From Pseudomonadota bacterium (GTDB lineage: Bacteria > Pseudomonadota > Alphaproteobacteria > Sphingomonadales > Sphingomonadaceae), in NCBI GenBank assembly GCA_023416515.1, contig JAEZHP010000062.1, positions 1 through 64,000 on the forward strand: 64,000 nt of DNA. Reading direction: 5' to 3'. Positions 17,939-26,078 of the stretch are shown in pieces. A model generated the notes under the pieces. That model saw only the letters and a program-made list of their open reading frames with translations, did not search any database and had not been told where the DNA came from. Every line of letters begins with the position of its first letter. Position 1 is the stretch's first letter. The position numbers were made by a program, and so were the translations under genes.

Positions 17939-19228
17939 TCAGCGCGCCGCCAGCGGGATCGGCCGCTCCTCGACGATCGACAGGCCGTAGCCGGCGAGCG
18001 CCACCGGGGCGTGGTGGGTGTTGGTGAGAAGAATCATGTCATGGACTCCGAGCGCGGCGAGGATCTGGGCGCCGACTCCATAATCGCGGAGCGCCTCGCC
18101 GTCGGGCTGCGCCGGCTCGCCCGAACGGACCTTGAGCGCACGGGACAGCGCGCCCGGCATGTTGCGGTTGATGACGACGATAACCCCGGAGCCGGCATCG
18201 CCGATCTGCTTCATCGCGCCTTCGAGCAGTCGGCCGCGGTCCGAGGCCTCGCCGAAGCCGTCGGAGAGAAGATCGAGCGCGTGCATTCGAACAAGCACAG
18301 GCTGGGTCGGGTCGATCGGTCCCTTGACCAGGGCGACATGCTCCTGCCCGCCGGCCTTCGTGACGAAAGTGCGCGCAGTCCAGGTGCCGCCCCAGCGACT
18401 CTCGAACTTCGCGGCCGCGGTTTCCTCGATCAGCCGGTCCTTGCGAAGGCGATAGGCGATGAGGTCGCGGATGGTTCCGATCTTCATCCCGTGAAGCTTG
18501 GCGAAGGGGATGAGATCGTCGAGGCGGGCCATCGTCCCATCCTCCTTGAGGATCTCGCAAATGACTCCGGATGGGTTGAGCCCGGCGAGGCGCGACACGT
18601 CGACCGCGGCCTCGGTATGACCGGCGCGGACCAGAACTCCGCCCTCGCGCGCCATGAGCGGAAAGACGTGCCCTGGAGTCACGATGTCGTCACGGCCCTT
18701 ACCGGCGTCGATCGCGACCGAGATCGTGCGCGCACGGTCGCCTGCCGAGATTCCCGTGGTGACCCCCTCGCGCGCCTCGATCGAGGTGGTGAAGGCGGTC
18801 TCGTGGCGGGTGCCGTTGTTGCGGCTCATCGGCTCGAGGCCAAGCTGGTCGACACGCTCCTTGGTGAGCGTCAGGCAGATCAGGCCGCGGCCGTGGCGGG
18901 CCATGAAGTTGATCGCTTCCGGAGTGGCCATCTGCGCGGGAATGACGAGGTCGCCCTCGTTCTCCCGGTCCTCGTCGTCGACGAGGATGAACATTCGGCC
19001 ATTGCGCGCTTCGTCAATGATCTGCTCGGGCGACGCCATGACGTCAGCGGGACCGGAGGCGAGGAAGCGCTCGAGCTTCATCAAGGTCTCCGCGGTCGGG
19101 TTCCAGTCACTCTCGCCGAGGCGGCGAAGCGAATTGGGGTGGAGTCCCGCGGCTCGGGCGAGACCCGACCGGCTCATCTCGCCGGCAGCGACGAGATCGT
19201 TGATTCGATCAATTAGAATGGTGCTCAT
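17939..19228 (-). CDS. ribB: HTH domain fused to 3,4-dihydroxy-2-butanone 4-phosphate synthase with a degenerate RibA-like C-terminus
   Basis: The 429-aa product has three parts. Residues 8-56 form an XRE-type helix-turn-helix (MSRSGLARAAGLHPNSLRR). Residues about 66-265 are RibB, with the acidic DDEDRENEGD loop (84-93), the THxxTxxS-equivalent HETAFTTS segment and RAGHTEA (201-207), so conversion of ribulose 5-phosphate to the four-carbon riboflavin precursor is expected. Residues about 275-429 resemble GTP cyclohydrolase II, but the stretch that should carry the zinc Cys ligands and catalytic Arg reads MHALDLLSDGFGEASDRGRLL (315-335). That domain therefore cannot have normal RibA chemistry. 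A 20-bp palindrome overlies the region just before the ATG. Confidence 0.92.
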   Translation of the reverse strand: MSTILIDRINDLVAAGEMSRSGLARAAGLHPNSLRRLGESDWNPTAETLMKLERFLASGPADVMASPEQIIDEARNGRMFILVDDEDRENEGDLVIPAQMATPEAINFMARHGRGLICLTLTKERVDQLGLEPMSRNNGTRHETAFTTSIEAREGVTTGISAGDRARTISVAIDAGKGRDDIVTPGHVFPLMAREGGVLVRAGHTEAAVDVSRLAGLNPSGVICEILKEDGTMARLDDLIPFAKLHGMKIGTIRDLIAYRLRKDRLIEETAAAKFESRWGGTWTARTFVTKAGGQEHVALVKGPIDPTQPVLVRMHALDLLSDGFGEASDRGRLLEGAMKQIGDAGSGVIVVINRNMPGALSRALKVRSGEPAQPDGEALRDYGVGAQILAALGVHDMILLTNTHHAPVALAGYGLSIVEERPIPLAAR

Positions 19229-19239
19229 CCATCCGGATT

Positions 19240-19259
19240 ATCACATTGCAGTGTGATAT
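19240..19259. promoter_or_regulatory. 20-bp palindrome before the HTH-ribB start
   Basis: The bases TATCACATTGCAGTGTGATA are symmetric at 18 of 20 positions. The element ends 12 bases before the ribB ATG, and a further ATCACAT half site lies at 19272-19279. It occupies the place where the ribosome-binding site and 5' leader should be, so it could be an operator (perhaps for the N-terminal HTH of RibB) or an RNA hairpin that controls translation. Confidence 0.55.
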
Positions 19260-19301
19260 GGCCAGCCAGGAATCACATCAGGGCGTGCAACCCGGTGTTG
19301 T

Positions 19302-19907
19302 TCAGGCCGTACGGTTAGCGAGCATCCGTTCAAGATAACGGGCGATCAGGTCGATCTCGATGTTCACTTCGCGGCCGGCCCGGAGTTCCCCGAGAGTGCT
19401 ATGCTGGGCGGTGTGGGGGATGACGTTGAGGCCGAAGCGGACTCCGTCCGCGAGCGGTTCGACCGAGTTGACGGTCAGGGAGACGCCGTCGATGCAAACT
19501 GATCCCTTGGTCGCGATATAGGGCGAGACCTCCGGCCCGGCGGCGATGACGATTGCGACGGAATCGCCGACCTGGTCCGCCGAGACGACCGCGCCGATGC
19601 CGTCGACATGGCCGGTGATGATGTGGCCGCCGAGCTCGTCGCCGATGCGAAGCGCGCGCTCAAGGTTGAGGCGGGCGCCCTCCTCCCACAGGCCCGGCGC
19701 GGTGCGGGCGCGGGTTTCGGCCGAAACGTCGACGGCGAACCAATCGGGGCCCTTGTCGACGACGGTGAGACAAACTCCGGAGCAGGCGATCGAGGCTCCG
19801 AGCGCGACCTCACTCATGTCGTAGCGGCAGCCGATGCGAAGACGAAGGTCGCCCCGCTCCTCATGAGCGAGCACCTGCCCGACGTCGGTGACGATCCCTG
19901 TAAACAT
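19302..19907 (-). CDS. ribE: Riboflavin synthase alpha chain
   Basis: Dismutates two molecules of dimethylribityllumazine to riboflavin, the last step of the pathway. The 201-aa protein shows the two tandem lumazine-binding barrels: the first starts MFTGIVTDVGQV and contains IACSGVCLTVVD; the second contains GGHIITGHVDGIGAV and the matching CIDGVSLTVNSVE repeat. Second enzyme gene of the operon, 15 bases after ribD. A 73-base gap with a palindrome separates it from ribB. Confidence 0.96.
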   Translation of the reverse strand: MFTGIVTDVGQVLAHEERGDLRLRIGCRYDMSEVALGASIACSGVCLTVVDKGPDWFAVDVSAETRARTAPGLWEEGARLNLERALRIGDELGGHIITGHVDGIGAVVSADQVGDSVAIVIAAGPEVSPYIATKGSVCIDGVSLTVNSVEPLADGVRFGLNVIPHTAQHSTLGELRAGREVNIEIDLIARYLERMLANRTA

Positions 19908-19922
19908 CAGCTGCCTCGAAGG

Positions 19923-20894
19923 TCAGGAACGGGTGCGCTCGTAGACTTCGAGGCGATCCATGCCAAGGCCGCGGCTTTCGGCGAAGGTCCAGCGCTGGTG
20001 GGCGTCGGCGAGGTTGGTGAGGCCGATATAGCCGACCGACGACTTGCCCTCGCCGATCAAAAGGGGCGCTCGGTAGATGAGCAAGCGATCTACCAGGTCG
20101 GCGGTGAGGAAGGCGGAGGCCGCGCCGGAGCCGCCCTCGACGAGCAAGTCGTTGACGTCATGGAGATCGTAGATCGCTTCCGGAGACGGCAGGGTGGTCC
20201 AGCCTTCGACCGGCTCGCCGCGGGTGAGGATGGCGCGGCGGGGACTTCGATGCTCAAGGCCCGGAAGGCGCACGTCGAGGTTGGGCGCGTCGGCATTGTA
20301 AGTGCCTCGGCCGACCAGGATCATGTCGGCGCGGGCCCGCTCGAGATGGACGTTCTGTCGCGATTCGACGCCCGTGATCCATTTGCTCTCGCCGGAGGGA
20401 AGCGCGATCTTGCCGTCGATCGACAGGGCGAGCTTCAAGGTCACGTAAGGTCGGCCGAGCCGGGTCCGGGTCAGGAAGCCGGCGAGCGAGCGCTCGGCGG
20501 CTTCGGCGCCGACGCCGACATCCACCGCGATTCCGGCGGCCTTTAGCCGCTCGAAACCGGCGCCGTCGGTGCGGGGATCGGGATCACGCAGGGCGGAAAC
20601 GACGCGCTCGGGCCGGGCTGTGACGAGGAGGTCGGCGCAGGCAGGTCCTCGGGTGCTGACATGAGCGCAGGGCTCGAGCGTGGTGTAGATGGTGGATCCG
20701 CGGGCCCGCTCGCCGGCGGCTTCGAGAGCGGCTGCTTCGGCATGCGGCCGCCCGCCGGGTTGAGTCATCCCCGAGCCCACGATCTCGCCGTCCTTGACGA
20801 TCACGCAGCCGACATTTGCGCCGGGGGCGGTCGTGCCCCGCGCCTCATCGCCGAGCGCCACCGCCTCGGCCATCCAGCGTTCGTCGTCGCTCAA
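19923..20894 (-). CDS. ribD: Bifunctional riboflavin deaminase/reductase RibD
   Basis: Deaminates and then reduces the pyrimidine intermediate of riboflavin synthesis. The 323-aa chain has the zinc deaminase half (PHAEAAALEAA near 50 and TLEPCAHVSTRGPACADLL near 72-90, giving the His and two Cys ligands) and a C-terminal NADPH reductase half with RPYVTLKLALSIDGKIAL near 148. Slightly shorter than the 360-370 aa usual elsewhere, mainly in the reductase part. The start overlaps the stop of the small membrane protein gene by 4 bases. Confidence 0.95.
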   Translation of the reverse strand: MSDDERWMAEAVALGDEARGTTAPGANVGCVIVKDGEIVGSGMTQPGGRPHAEAAALEAAGERARGSTIYTTLEPCAHVSTRGPACADLLVTARPERVVSALRDPDPRTDGAGFERLKAAGIAVDVGVGAEAAERSLAGFLTRTRLGRPYVTLKLALSIDGKIALPSGESKWITGVESRQNVHLERARADMILVGRGTYNADAPNLDVRLPGLEHRSPRRAILTRGEPVEGWTTLPSPEAIYDLHDVNDLLVEGGSGAASAFLTADLVDRLLIYRAPLLIGEGKSSVGYIGLTNLADAHQRWTFAESRGLGMDRLEVYERTRS

Positions 20895-21220
20895 AGGCCC
20901 ATATTCTTGAGGCCGTCTTCCAGTCGCTGGAACTGGCGCTGCCGCTCCGCCTGCAGCTCCTGGCGACGCTGTTCGTCCGCCTTCTGCTTGGCGACGATCT
21001 CCTCGGTGCTCCGGTCGGCCGGCCAGCTTTCGAGATAGATGACGGTGGGGCCGACCTTGTGGGCGTCGATCGTATCGTAGAAGAAGGTGACTGCGATCAC
21101 GGTCGGGATCGCCAGGGCCAACGCGGCCGCCACCACCTGGTGGGGCCGGCGCTGGCCCATGAACTCACGCAGGTCTTTCCAAAGCGCCTTGGGGCTGGCG
21201 GGGCGAGGGAGGCGCATCAT
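20891..21220 (-). CDS. Small membrane protein of unknown function, first gene of the riboflavin operon
   Basis: A 109-aa protein with a basic N-terminus, one transmembrane helix (VVAAALALAIPTVIAVTFFY, about 29-48) and a C-terminal charged region rich in Gln, Glu and Arg (KQKADEQRRQELQAERQRQFQR) that probably forms a coiled coil. No catalytic motif is visible. The ATGA overlap with ribD means the two are co-translated, but nothing in the sequence links it to riboflavin chemistry. I do not recognise a named family. Confidence 0.7.
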   Translation of the reverse strand: MMRLPRPASPKALWKDLREFMGQRRPHQVVAAALALAIPTVIAVTFFYDTIDAHKVGPTVIYLESWPADRSTEEIVAKQKADEQRRQELQAERQRQFQRLEDGLKNMGL

Positions 21221-21279
21221 CTTGATGTGAGAGATAATGCGGTGGCTCCCCTCCCGCCAGCCCCCTCACCATGCACCCC

Positions 21280-21960
21280 TTACGAGCCGTCCAATCGGAA
21301 GTGCACGGTGAGTGTCTTGCTGCTCTCGACCGGCTGGCCGTCTTCCGTTGCCGGACGGAAGCGCCAGCGGGAGAGAGCGTGGCGTTCGGTCGCCCTCCAG
21401 AAGGCGTCGCTGGTGGCGCTCAGGCGGCTGATCGCCTTGACTCGGCCATCGGCGCCGATGCGTACTTGGACCCGCACATTGCCTTCGCGCTCAGCGCGAA
21501 GCTCCGCGACCGGGTAGGGCGGCTGCTGCTCGATACCGTTGGAGAACAGTGCCTCGGTGCGCACCGGTGCCGGGCGCGCAGGATCGATCGGAGGGATGGT
21601 GCCAGTTCCGCGGCCACCGGTGCCGGCATCCGAGGTCGCCGACCCCGGATCCCAGGTTTCGGTCCTCGGACCGCTTGTAAAGGTCTGCCCGGCGGGCGGG
21701 GGATCGACGATCGTGTCAGGGACAAATTGGTTGCTGGGCGCGGGAGTCTGATGCGGCTCACGCTTCTGAGGCCGCGGCGGGTCGGGAGGCGGAGGCTCGG
21801 GGGCGCGGATATCGATGATTTCGATCGGCCGGCTTTTCCCGATGATTTCCGGGCCCTTGATCATGACGACGCCGGCGATGACGGCGCCGTGGAGCAGCAG
21901 CACGAGGCCGAAGCCTGTCGGGCTGCGCGGTTTTTGTTCGAGGAAGCCTGTAGCGGTCAT
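21280..21960 (-). CDS. tonB: Energy transducer TonB
   Basis: Couples the proton gradient to outer-membrane receptors such as the one at the start of the window. The 226-aa protein has one N-terminal membrane anchor (FGLVLLLHGAVIAGVVMI, about 17-34), a Pro-rich periplasmic spacer (PEPPPPDPPRPQ near 54-65) and a C-terminal TonB domain (PYPVAELRAEREGNVRVQVRI through LTVHFRLDGS, about 147-226). GGAGAGGAG precedes the ATG. exbB and exbD are not in the window. Upstream lie two nested inverted repeats. Confidence 0.93.
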   Translation of the reverse strand: MTATGFLEQKPRSPTGFGLVLLLHGAVIAGVVMIKGPEIIGKSRPIEIIDIRAPEPPPPDPPRPQKREPHQTPAPSNQFVPDTIVDPPPAGQTFTSGPRTETWDPGSATSDAGTGGRGTGTIPPIDPARPAPVRTEALFSNGIEQQPPYPVAELRAEREGNVRVQVRIGADGRVKAISRLSATSDAFWRATERHALSRWRFRPATEDGQPVESSKTLTVHFRLDGS

Positions 21961-22012
21961 TCTCCTCTCCTTTCACGCATCTGCGCAGGGCCTCTGACCT
22001 GCCGAGATCATC

Positions 22013-22047
22013 ATGTTACATTATCTCATAATGCGATGCTATAACAT
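22013..22047. promoter_or_regulatory. Nested inverted repeats upstream of tonB
   Basis: An outer pair of arms, ATGTTACA (22013-22020) and TATAACAT (22040-22047), has one mismatch. Inside is a perfect ATTAT-CTC-ATAAT (22020-22032). The AT-rich block stands out in this GC-rich DNA and lies 53-87 bases before the tonB ATG, where a promoter and metal-responsive operator would be. The ATGTTA/TAACAT arms recall Zur-type boxes and the ATAAT arms recall Fur half sites; neither can be assigned from sequence alone. Confidence 0.45.
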
Positions 22048-22091
22048 TTTGTTCGCAGAGTGCGGGCGCGATCCGGCGAGACGCCGGAGCC

Positions 22092-23432
22092 TCAGCCTCG
22101 TGTGGCGGCGCTGCGCAGTCGGGCGATCGTCTCGTCGGGACCGATGAGGGGGAGGAGGGCCCCCATCTCCGGACCGCTGTCGCGCCCGGTGAGAGCGCGG
22201 CGGAGCGGTAGGAACAGCCCCTTGCCGGAGCGGCCGGTGCGCTGTTTGAGTCGGGCGACCAAAGCCGGCCAGGGCGAATCGCTCCAGTCGATTGACGCCG
22301 CTTCCTCGGCGGCAGCTTCCAAAAGCTCGCGGTCGCCCTCCTCGGCGCCGTGCTCGACATGGCCGTGGAGGATCGCCCACCAGTCGCCCGCCTCGGCGAC
22401 GCTCTTGAGGTTGGGACGGATCGCCTCCCAGTCCGCCCCGGTCATTCCCTTCGGCAGCTGATCGGAGACCGCCGCGAATGGGAGGAGGTGCACGACCCAC
22501 GCGCTGAGCTGCGCAAGCTCCTCGAGATCGAACCGAGCCGGCGCCCGGCCGAAAGTCGCGAAGTCGAAGCCCTGGATCAGCGGCTCCGGAGATTCGACCG
22601 GCTCGACCGGCAGGCTGGTGCCGATCCGCGCCAGCTTCGCCATCAGCGCGATCGGCTCGACGCCCTGGCCTTTGATCTCGTCGACTCCGATCGAGCCGAG
22701 CCGCTTCGACAATTTGCCCTCGGCGCCGACCAGCAAAGCCTCGTGAGCGAAGTTCGGAGCGGCGGCGCCAAGCGCCTCGAACATCTGCACCTGCACGGCG
22801 GTGTTGGCGACATGATCCTCGCCGCGCACGACGTGGGTCACCCCCATGTCGATATCGTCGACGACGCTTGGAAGCATGTAGAGCCAGCTGCCGTCCTCGC
22901 GGCGGATGACCGGGTCGCTGAGCAGGGCCGCGTCGAAATGCTGCGGCCCGCGAACGAGATCGGTCCATTCGATCGCGCGGCCATGGTCGAGCTTGAAGCG
23001 CCAATGCGGACGGCGGCCCTCGGCTTCGAGCCGCGCCCGCTCCTCATCGCTCAAGCCAAGAGCGGCGCGGTCATAGACCGGCGGCAGACCGCGGCCGAGC
23101 TGCACCTTGCGCTTGAGGTCGAGTTCCTGGGCGGTTTCGTAGGCGGGATAGACCCGACCCTCGGTGCGGAGCCGCTCGAGCGCCTCCTCGTAGCGGCCGA
23201 AGCGCGCCGACTGGCGCTCCTCGCCGTCCGCCTCGATCCCGAGCCAGGCGAGGTCGGCGCGGATCGCGTGAACAAAATCCTCGCTGGATCGCGCCCGGTC
23301 AGTGTCGTCGATGCGCAGCAGGAAGCGCCCGCCCTGCCGCTTTGCGAACAGCCAGTTGTGGATCGCGGTACGCAGGTTGCCGACATGGAGCCGGCCGGTG
23401 GGCGACGGAGCGAAGCGGGTGACGACGGACAT
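22092..23432 (-). CDS. gltX: Glutamyl-tRNA synthetase
   Basis: Charges tRNA-Glu and, in bacteria lacking GlnRS, often tRNA-Gln for later amidation. The 446-aa protein has the class I signatures PSPTGRLHVGNLR (HIGH-type, about 9-21) and GKLSKRLGS (KMSKS-type, about 244-252). It is shorter than the 470-490 aa canonical enzyme and shows no zinc-binding Cys cluster, like the second GluRS (GltX2) that many alphaproteobacteria carry for tRNA-Gln. Whether this is the only copy cannot be seen here. Confidence 0.94.
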   Translation of the reverse strand: MSVVTRFAPSPTGRLHVGNLRTAIHNWLFAKRQGGRFLLRIDDTDRARSSEDFVHAIRADLAWLGIEADGEERQSARFGRYEEALERLRTEGRVYPAYETAQELDLKRKVQLGRGLPPVYDRAALGLSDEERARLEAEGRRPHWRFKLDHGRAIEWTDLVRGPQHFDAALLSDPVIRREDGSWLYMLPSVVDDIDMGVTHVVRGEDHVANTAVQVQMFEALGAAAPNFAHEALLVGAEGKLSKRLGSIGVDEIKGQGVEPIALMAKLARIGTSLPVEPVESPEPLIQGFDFATFGRAPARFDLEELAQLSAWVVHLLPFAAVSDQLPKGMTGADWEAIRPNLKSVAEAGDWWAILHGHVEHGAEEGDRELLEAAAEEAASIDWSDSPWPALVARLKQRTGRSGKGLFLPLRRALTGRDSGPEMGALLPLIGPDETIARLRSAATRG

Positions 23433-23438
23433 TGCCGC

Positions 23439-23467
23439 CCTCTAGGCCGCGGCGGCGATGCCAGCAA
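23439..23467 (-). promoter_or_regulatory. Predicted sigma70-type promoter of gltX
   Basis: On the minus strand TTGCTG (23467-23462) and TAGAGG (23444-23439) are separated by exactly 17 bases, about 6 bases before the gltX ATG. The same -10 shape recurs before rpmI and tRNA-Leu. If the spacing is right the transcript would have almost no leader. Confidence 0.4.
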
Positions 23468-23540
23468 TGTCGCGGTCTTGCCCCGGCGGCCCCATCGGCT
23501 AATGAGCGGCGACATCACCCTCCAGAGGAATGTGCGCGCC

Positions 23541-24476
<936 letters not shown>

Positions 24477-24486
24477 GCCGGCTGTC

Positions 24487-24563
24487 ACCCCGACTGGATC
24501 CGGGGGCGACCTGCCCGTTTGCGAGCCGCCTCAAGAAGGTGGATGCCGGATCAAGTCCGGCAT
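24487..24563. repeat. Pair of REP-like palindromes after prsA
   Basis: The second unit (24543-24563) is a perfect 8-bp inverted repeat, ATGCCGGA and TCCGGCAT around TCAAG. The first (about 24487-24506) is a weaker CCCCG...CGGGG hairpin of similar make-up. GGGGTTTT follows the second unit. Palindromes of this kind are scattered between genes in many sphingomonad genomes; related ones occur at 39.3 kb and 57.1 kb in this window. Confidence 0.65.
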
Positions 24564-24594
24564 GACGGGGTTTTGGTGACGAAGGGAGTCGCCC

Positions 24595-25257
24595 ATGCCT
24601 ACTTTGCTGATCACCGGCGCCAATCGCGGGCTCGGGCTCGAATTCGTTCGCCAATATGCCGCCGACGGCTGGAAGGTCGTCGCAACGGTGCGCAATCCCG
24701 AGCGGGCGGACGAGCTCCGCGCGGTCGAGGGCGACGTTCGAACCGAGCAGCTCGACGTGGCCGACCTGAACTCGATCCGCGCTTTCGCCGAACGCGTCGC
24801 GGAGCCGATCGACCACCTAATCTGCAACGCCGGAGTGATGGGCAAATATAGCGAGGTCGACCCCGACAGCTGGGCCTACACGCTTCGCGTCAACGCGATC
24901 GCGCCGACCCTGCTGGCGCAGGCGCTGGTCGACCGGGTCGCCCCCGGCGGCAAGGTGGTCGCTATCACCAGCAAGATGGGCAGCATCGCCGACAATGAGA
25001 GCGGCGGCGCGATCATCTACCGCTCGTCGAAGGCCGCCCTCAACGCCGCCTGGCGGAGCCTTGCCATCGACTGGCGCGACCGCGACCTTGCCGTCGCCAT
25101 GCTCCATCCAGGCTGGGTGCAGACCGACATGGGGGGAACCCAGGCTCCGACTCCGCCCGAGGAAAGCATCGCCGGCCTCCGCCGAGTCATCGCGGGCCTG
25201 ACCCGTGACCAGTCGGGCAGCTTCCTCGACTATCAGGGCAACGCGATCCCCTGGTGA
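24595..25257 (+). CDS. Short-chain dehydrogenase/reductase
   Basis: A 220-aa Rossmann-fold oxidoreductase of the SDR superfamily. It has the NAD(P) loop TGANRGLG (7-14), LICNAG (about 78-83), and the catalytic Tyr142 and Lys146 in YRSSKAA. HPGWVQTDMGG follows, typical of the C-factor/carbonyl-reductase-like classical SDRs. The substrate is unknown. Monocistronic, between prsA and the L35-L20 operon. Confidence 0.88.
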   Translation: MPTLLITGANRGLGLEFVRQYAADGWKVVATVRNPERADELRAVEGDVRTEQLDVADLNSIRAFAERVAEPIDHLICNAGVMGKYSEVDPDSWAYTLRVNAIAPTLLAQALVDRVAPGGKVVAITSKMGSIADNESGGAIIYRSSKAALNAAWRSLAIDWRDRDLAVAMLHPGWVQTDMGGTQAPTPPEESIAGLRRVIAGLTRDQSGSFLDYQGNAIPW

Positions 25258-25261
25258 GGCC

Positions 25262-25313
25262 TTGCCTCGCCTGGGCTTCCTCTCTATAGGCGCCCGCTTC
25301 CAGCATTCTGGAA
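25262..25313 (+). promoter_or_regulatory. Promoter and 5' hairpin of the rpmI-rplT operon
   Basis: TTGCCT (25262-25267) and TATAGG (25285-25290) are 17 bases apart, a good sigma70 layout. Just downstream, at the expected transcript start, TTCCAG-CATT-CTGGAA (25298-25313) is a perfect 6-bp hairpin. About 67 bases of leader then remain before rpmI. In other bacteria L20 represses this operon through leader RNA; the hairpin could serve that or mRNA stability, which is inference. Confidence 0.5.
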
Positions 25314-25380
25314 ATGATTTGACGAACGGCCCGGCCGGTAGGGCTGCCGTGGCTGTTCACTGACGTCAAAGGAGACGAAA

Positions 25381-25584
25381 ATGCCCAAGCTCAAGACGAA
25401 GAGCGGCGTCAAGAAGCGCTTCAAGCTCACCGCCACCGGCAAGATCAAGCACGGTGTCGCTGGCAAGCGCCACCGCCTGATCAGCCACAACAGCAAGTAC
25501 ATCCGCCAGAACCGCGGCACCGAAGTGCTCGCCGACGCCGATTCGGCGCGCGTGCGCCTGTGGGCGCCCTACGGCCTCAAGTAA
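25381..25584 (+). CDS. rpmI: Ribosomal protein bL35
   Basis: A 67-aa basic large-subunit protein. MPKLKTKSGVKKRFKLTATGKIKHGVAGKRHRLISHNSK is the full family pattern. AAAGGAGACGAAA precedes the ATG. First gene of a two-gene operon with rplT, 13 bases apart. infC, which lies upstream of rpmI in many bacteria, is absent here. Confidence 0.98.
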   Translation: MPKLKTKSGVKKRFKLTATGKIKHGVAGKRHRLISHNSKYIRQNRGTEVLADADSARVRLWAPYGLK

Positions 25585-25597
25585 GGAGTTCTGACAG

Positions 25598-25969
25598 ATG
25601 GCACGCGTCAAAAGGGGTGTAACCACCCGCGCCAAGCATAAGCGCACGCTCGAGCAGGCGAAGGGCTATTACGGCCGCCGCAAGAACACGATCCGCATCG
25701 CCAAGCAGGCGGTCGAGAAGGCCGGGCAATACGCCTATCGCGACCGCAAGGTGAAGAAGCGGAGCTTCCGGGCTCTGTGGATCCAGAGAATCAACGCCGC
25801 AGTTCGCGCCGAAGGCCTGACCTACAGCCAGTTCATGAACGGCCTCAAGCTGGCCGGAGTCGAGCTGGACCGCAAGGTTCTCGCCGACATCGCGATGCAC
25901 GAGGGCGAGGCGTTCGGCGTCATCATCGCCCAGGCCAAGGCCGCTCTCCCGGAGCAGGCCCAGGCCTGA
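25598..25969 (+). CDS. rplT: Ribosomal protein bL20
   Basis: Binds 23S rRNA early in 50S assembly and, in several bacteria, represses its own operon. The 123-aa product begins MARVKRGVTTRAKHKRTLEQAKGYYGRR and keeps the central RDRKVKKRSFRALWIQRINAA block, both diagnostic. AAGGAGTTCTGAC lies before the ATG. Followed by a strong terminator 19 bases after the stop. Confidence 0.98.
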   Translation: MARVKRGVTTRAKHKRTLEQAKGYYGRRKNTIRIAKQAVEKAGQYAYRDRKVKKRSFRALWIQRINAAVRAEGLTYSQFMNGLKLAGVELDRKVLADIAMHEGEAFGVIIAQAKAALPEQAQA

Positions 25970-25988
25970 TCGGCTCAAGCTGAAAAGC

Positions 25989-26028
25989 AAAAGGCGCGAA
26001 GGGCACATGCTCTCCGCGCCTTTTCTTT
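25989..26028 (+). terminator. Terminator of rpmI-rplT
   Basis: A perfect 10-bp stem, AAAAGGCGCG (25989-25998) with CGCGCCTTTT (26015-26024), closes a 16-base loop and runs into CTTTT. The A-rich 5' arm and T-rich 3' arm suit termination in either direction, but the next gene on the other side (DUF5996) converges on it, so it may serve both. Confidence 0.88.
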
Positions 26029-26078
26029 TGCTCGGTTCGCTGGTCGATGCTGGACAGCATTCACGATGACCCGTGAGC

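Noticed and set aside
20895..21279. FMN riboswitch upstream of the riboflavin genes
   Set aside because: No RFN-type conserved helices could be recognised in the gaps before ribD, ribE or ribB.
22350..23540. Upstream extension of the prsA frame opposite gltX
   Set aside because: Antisense to gltX; PrsA family proteins start at the Met at 23541.
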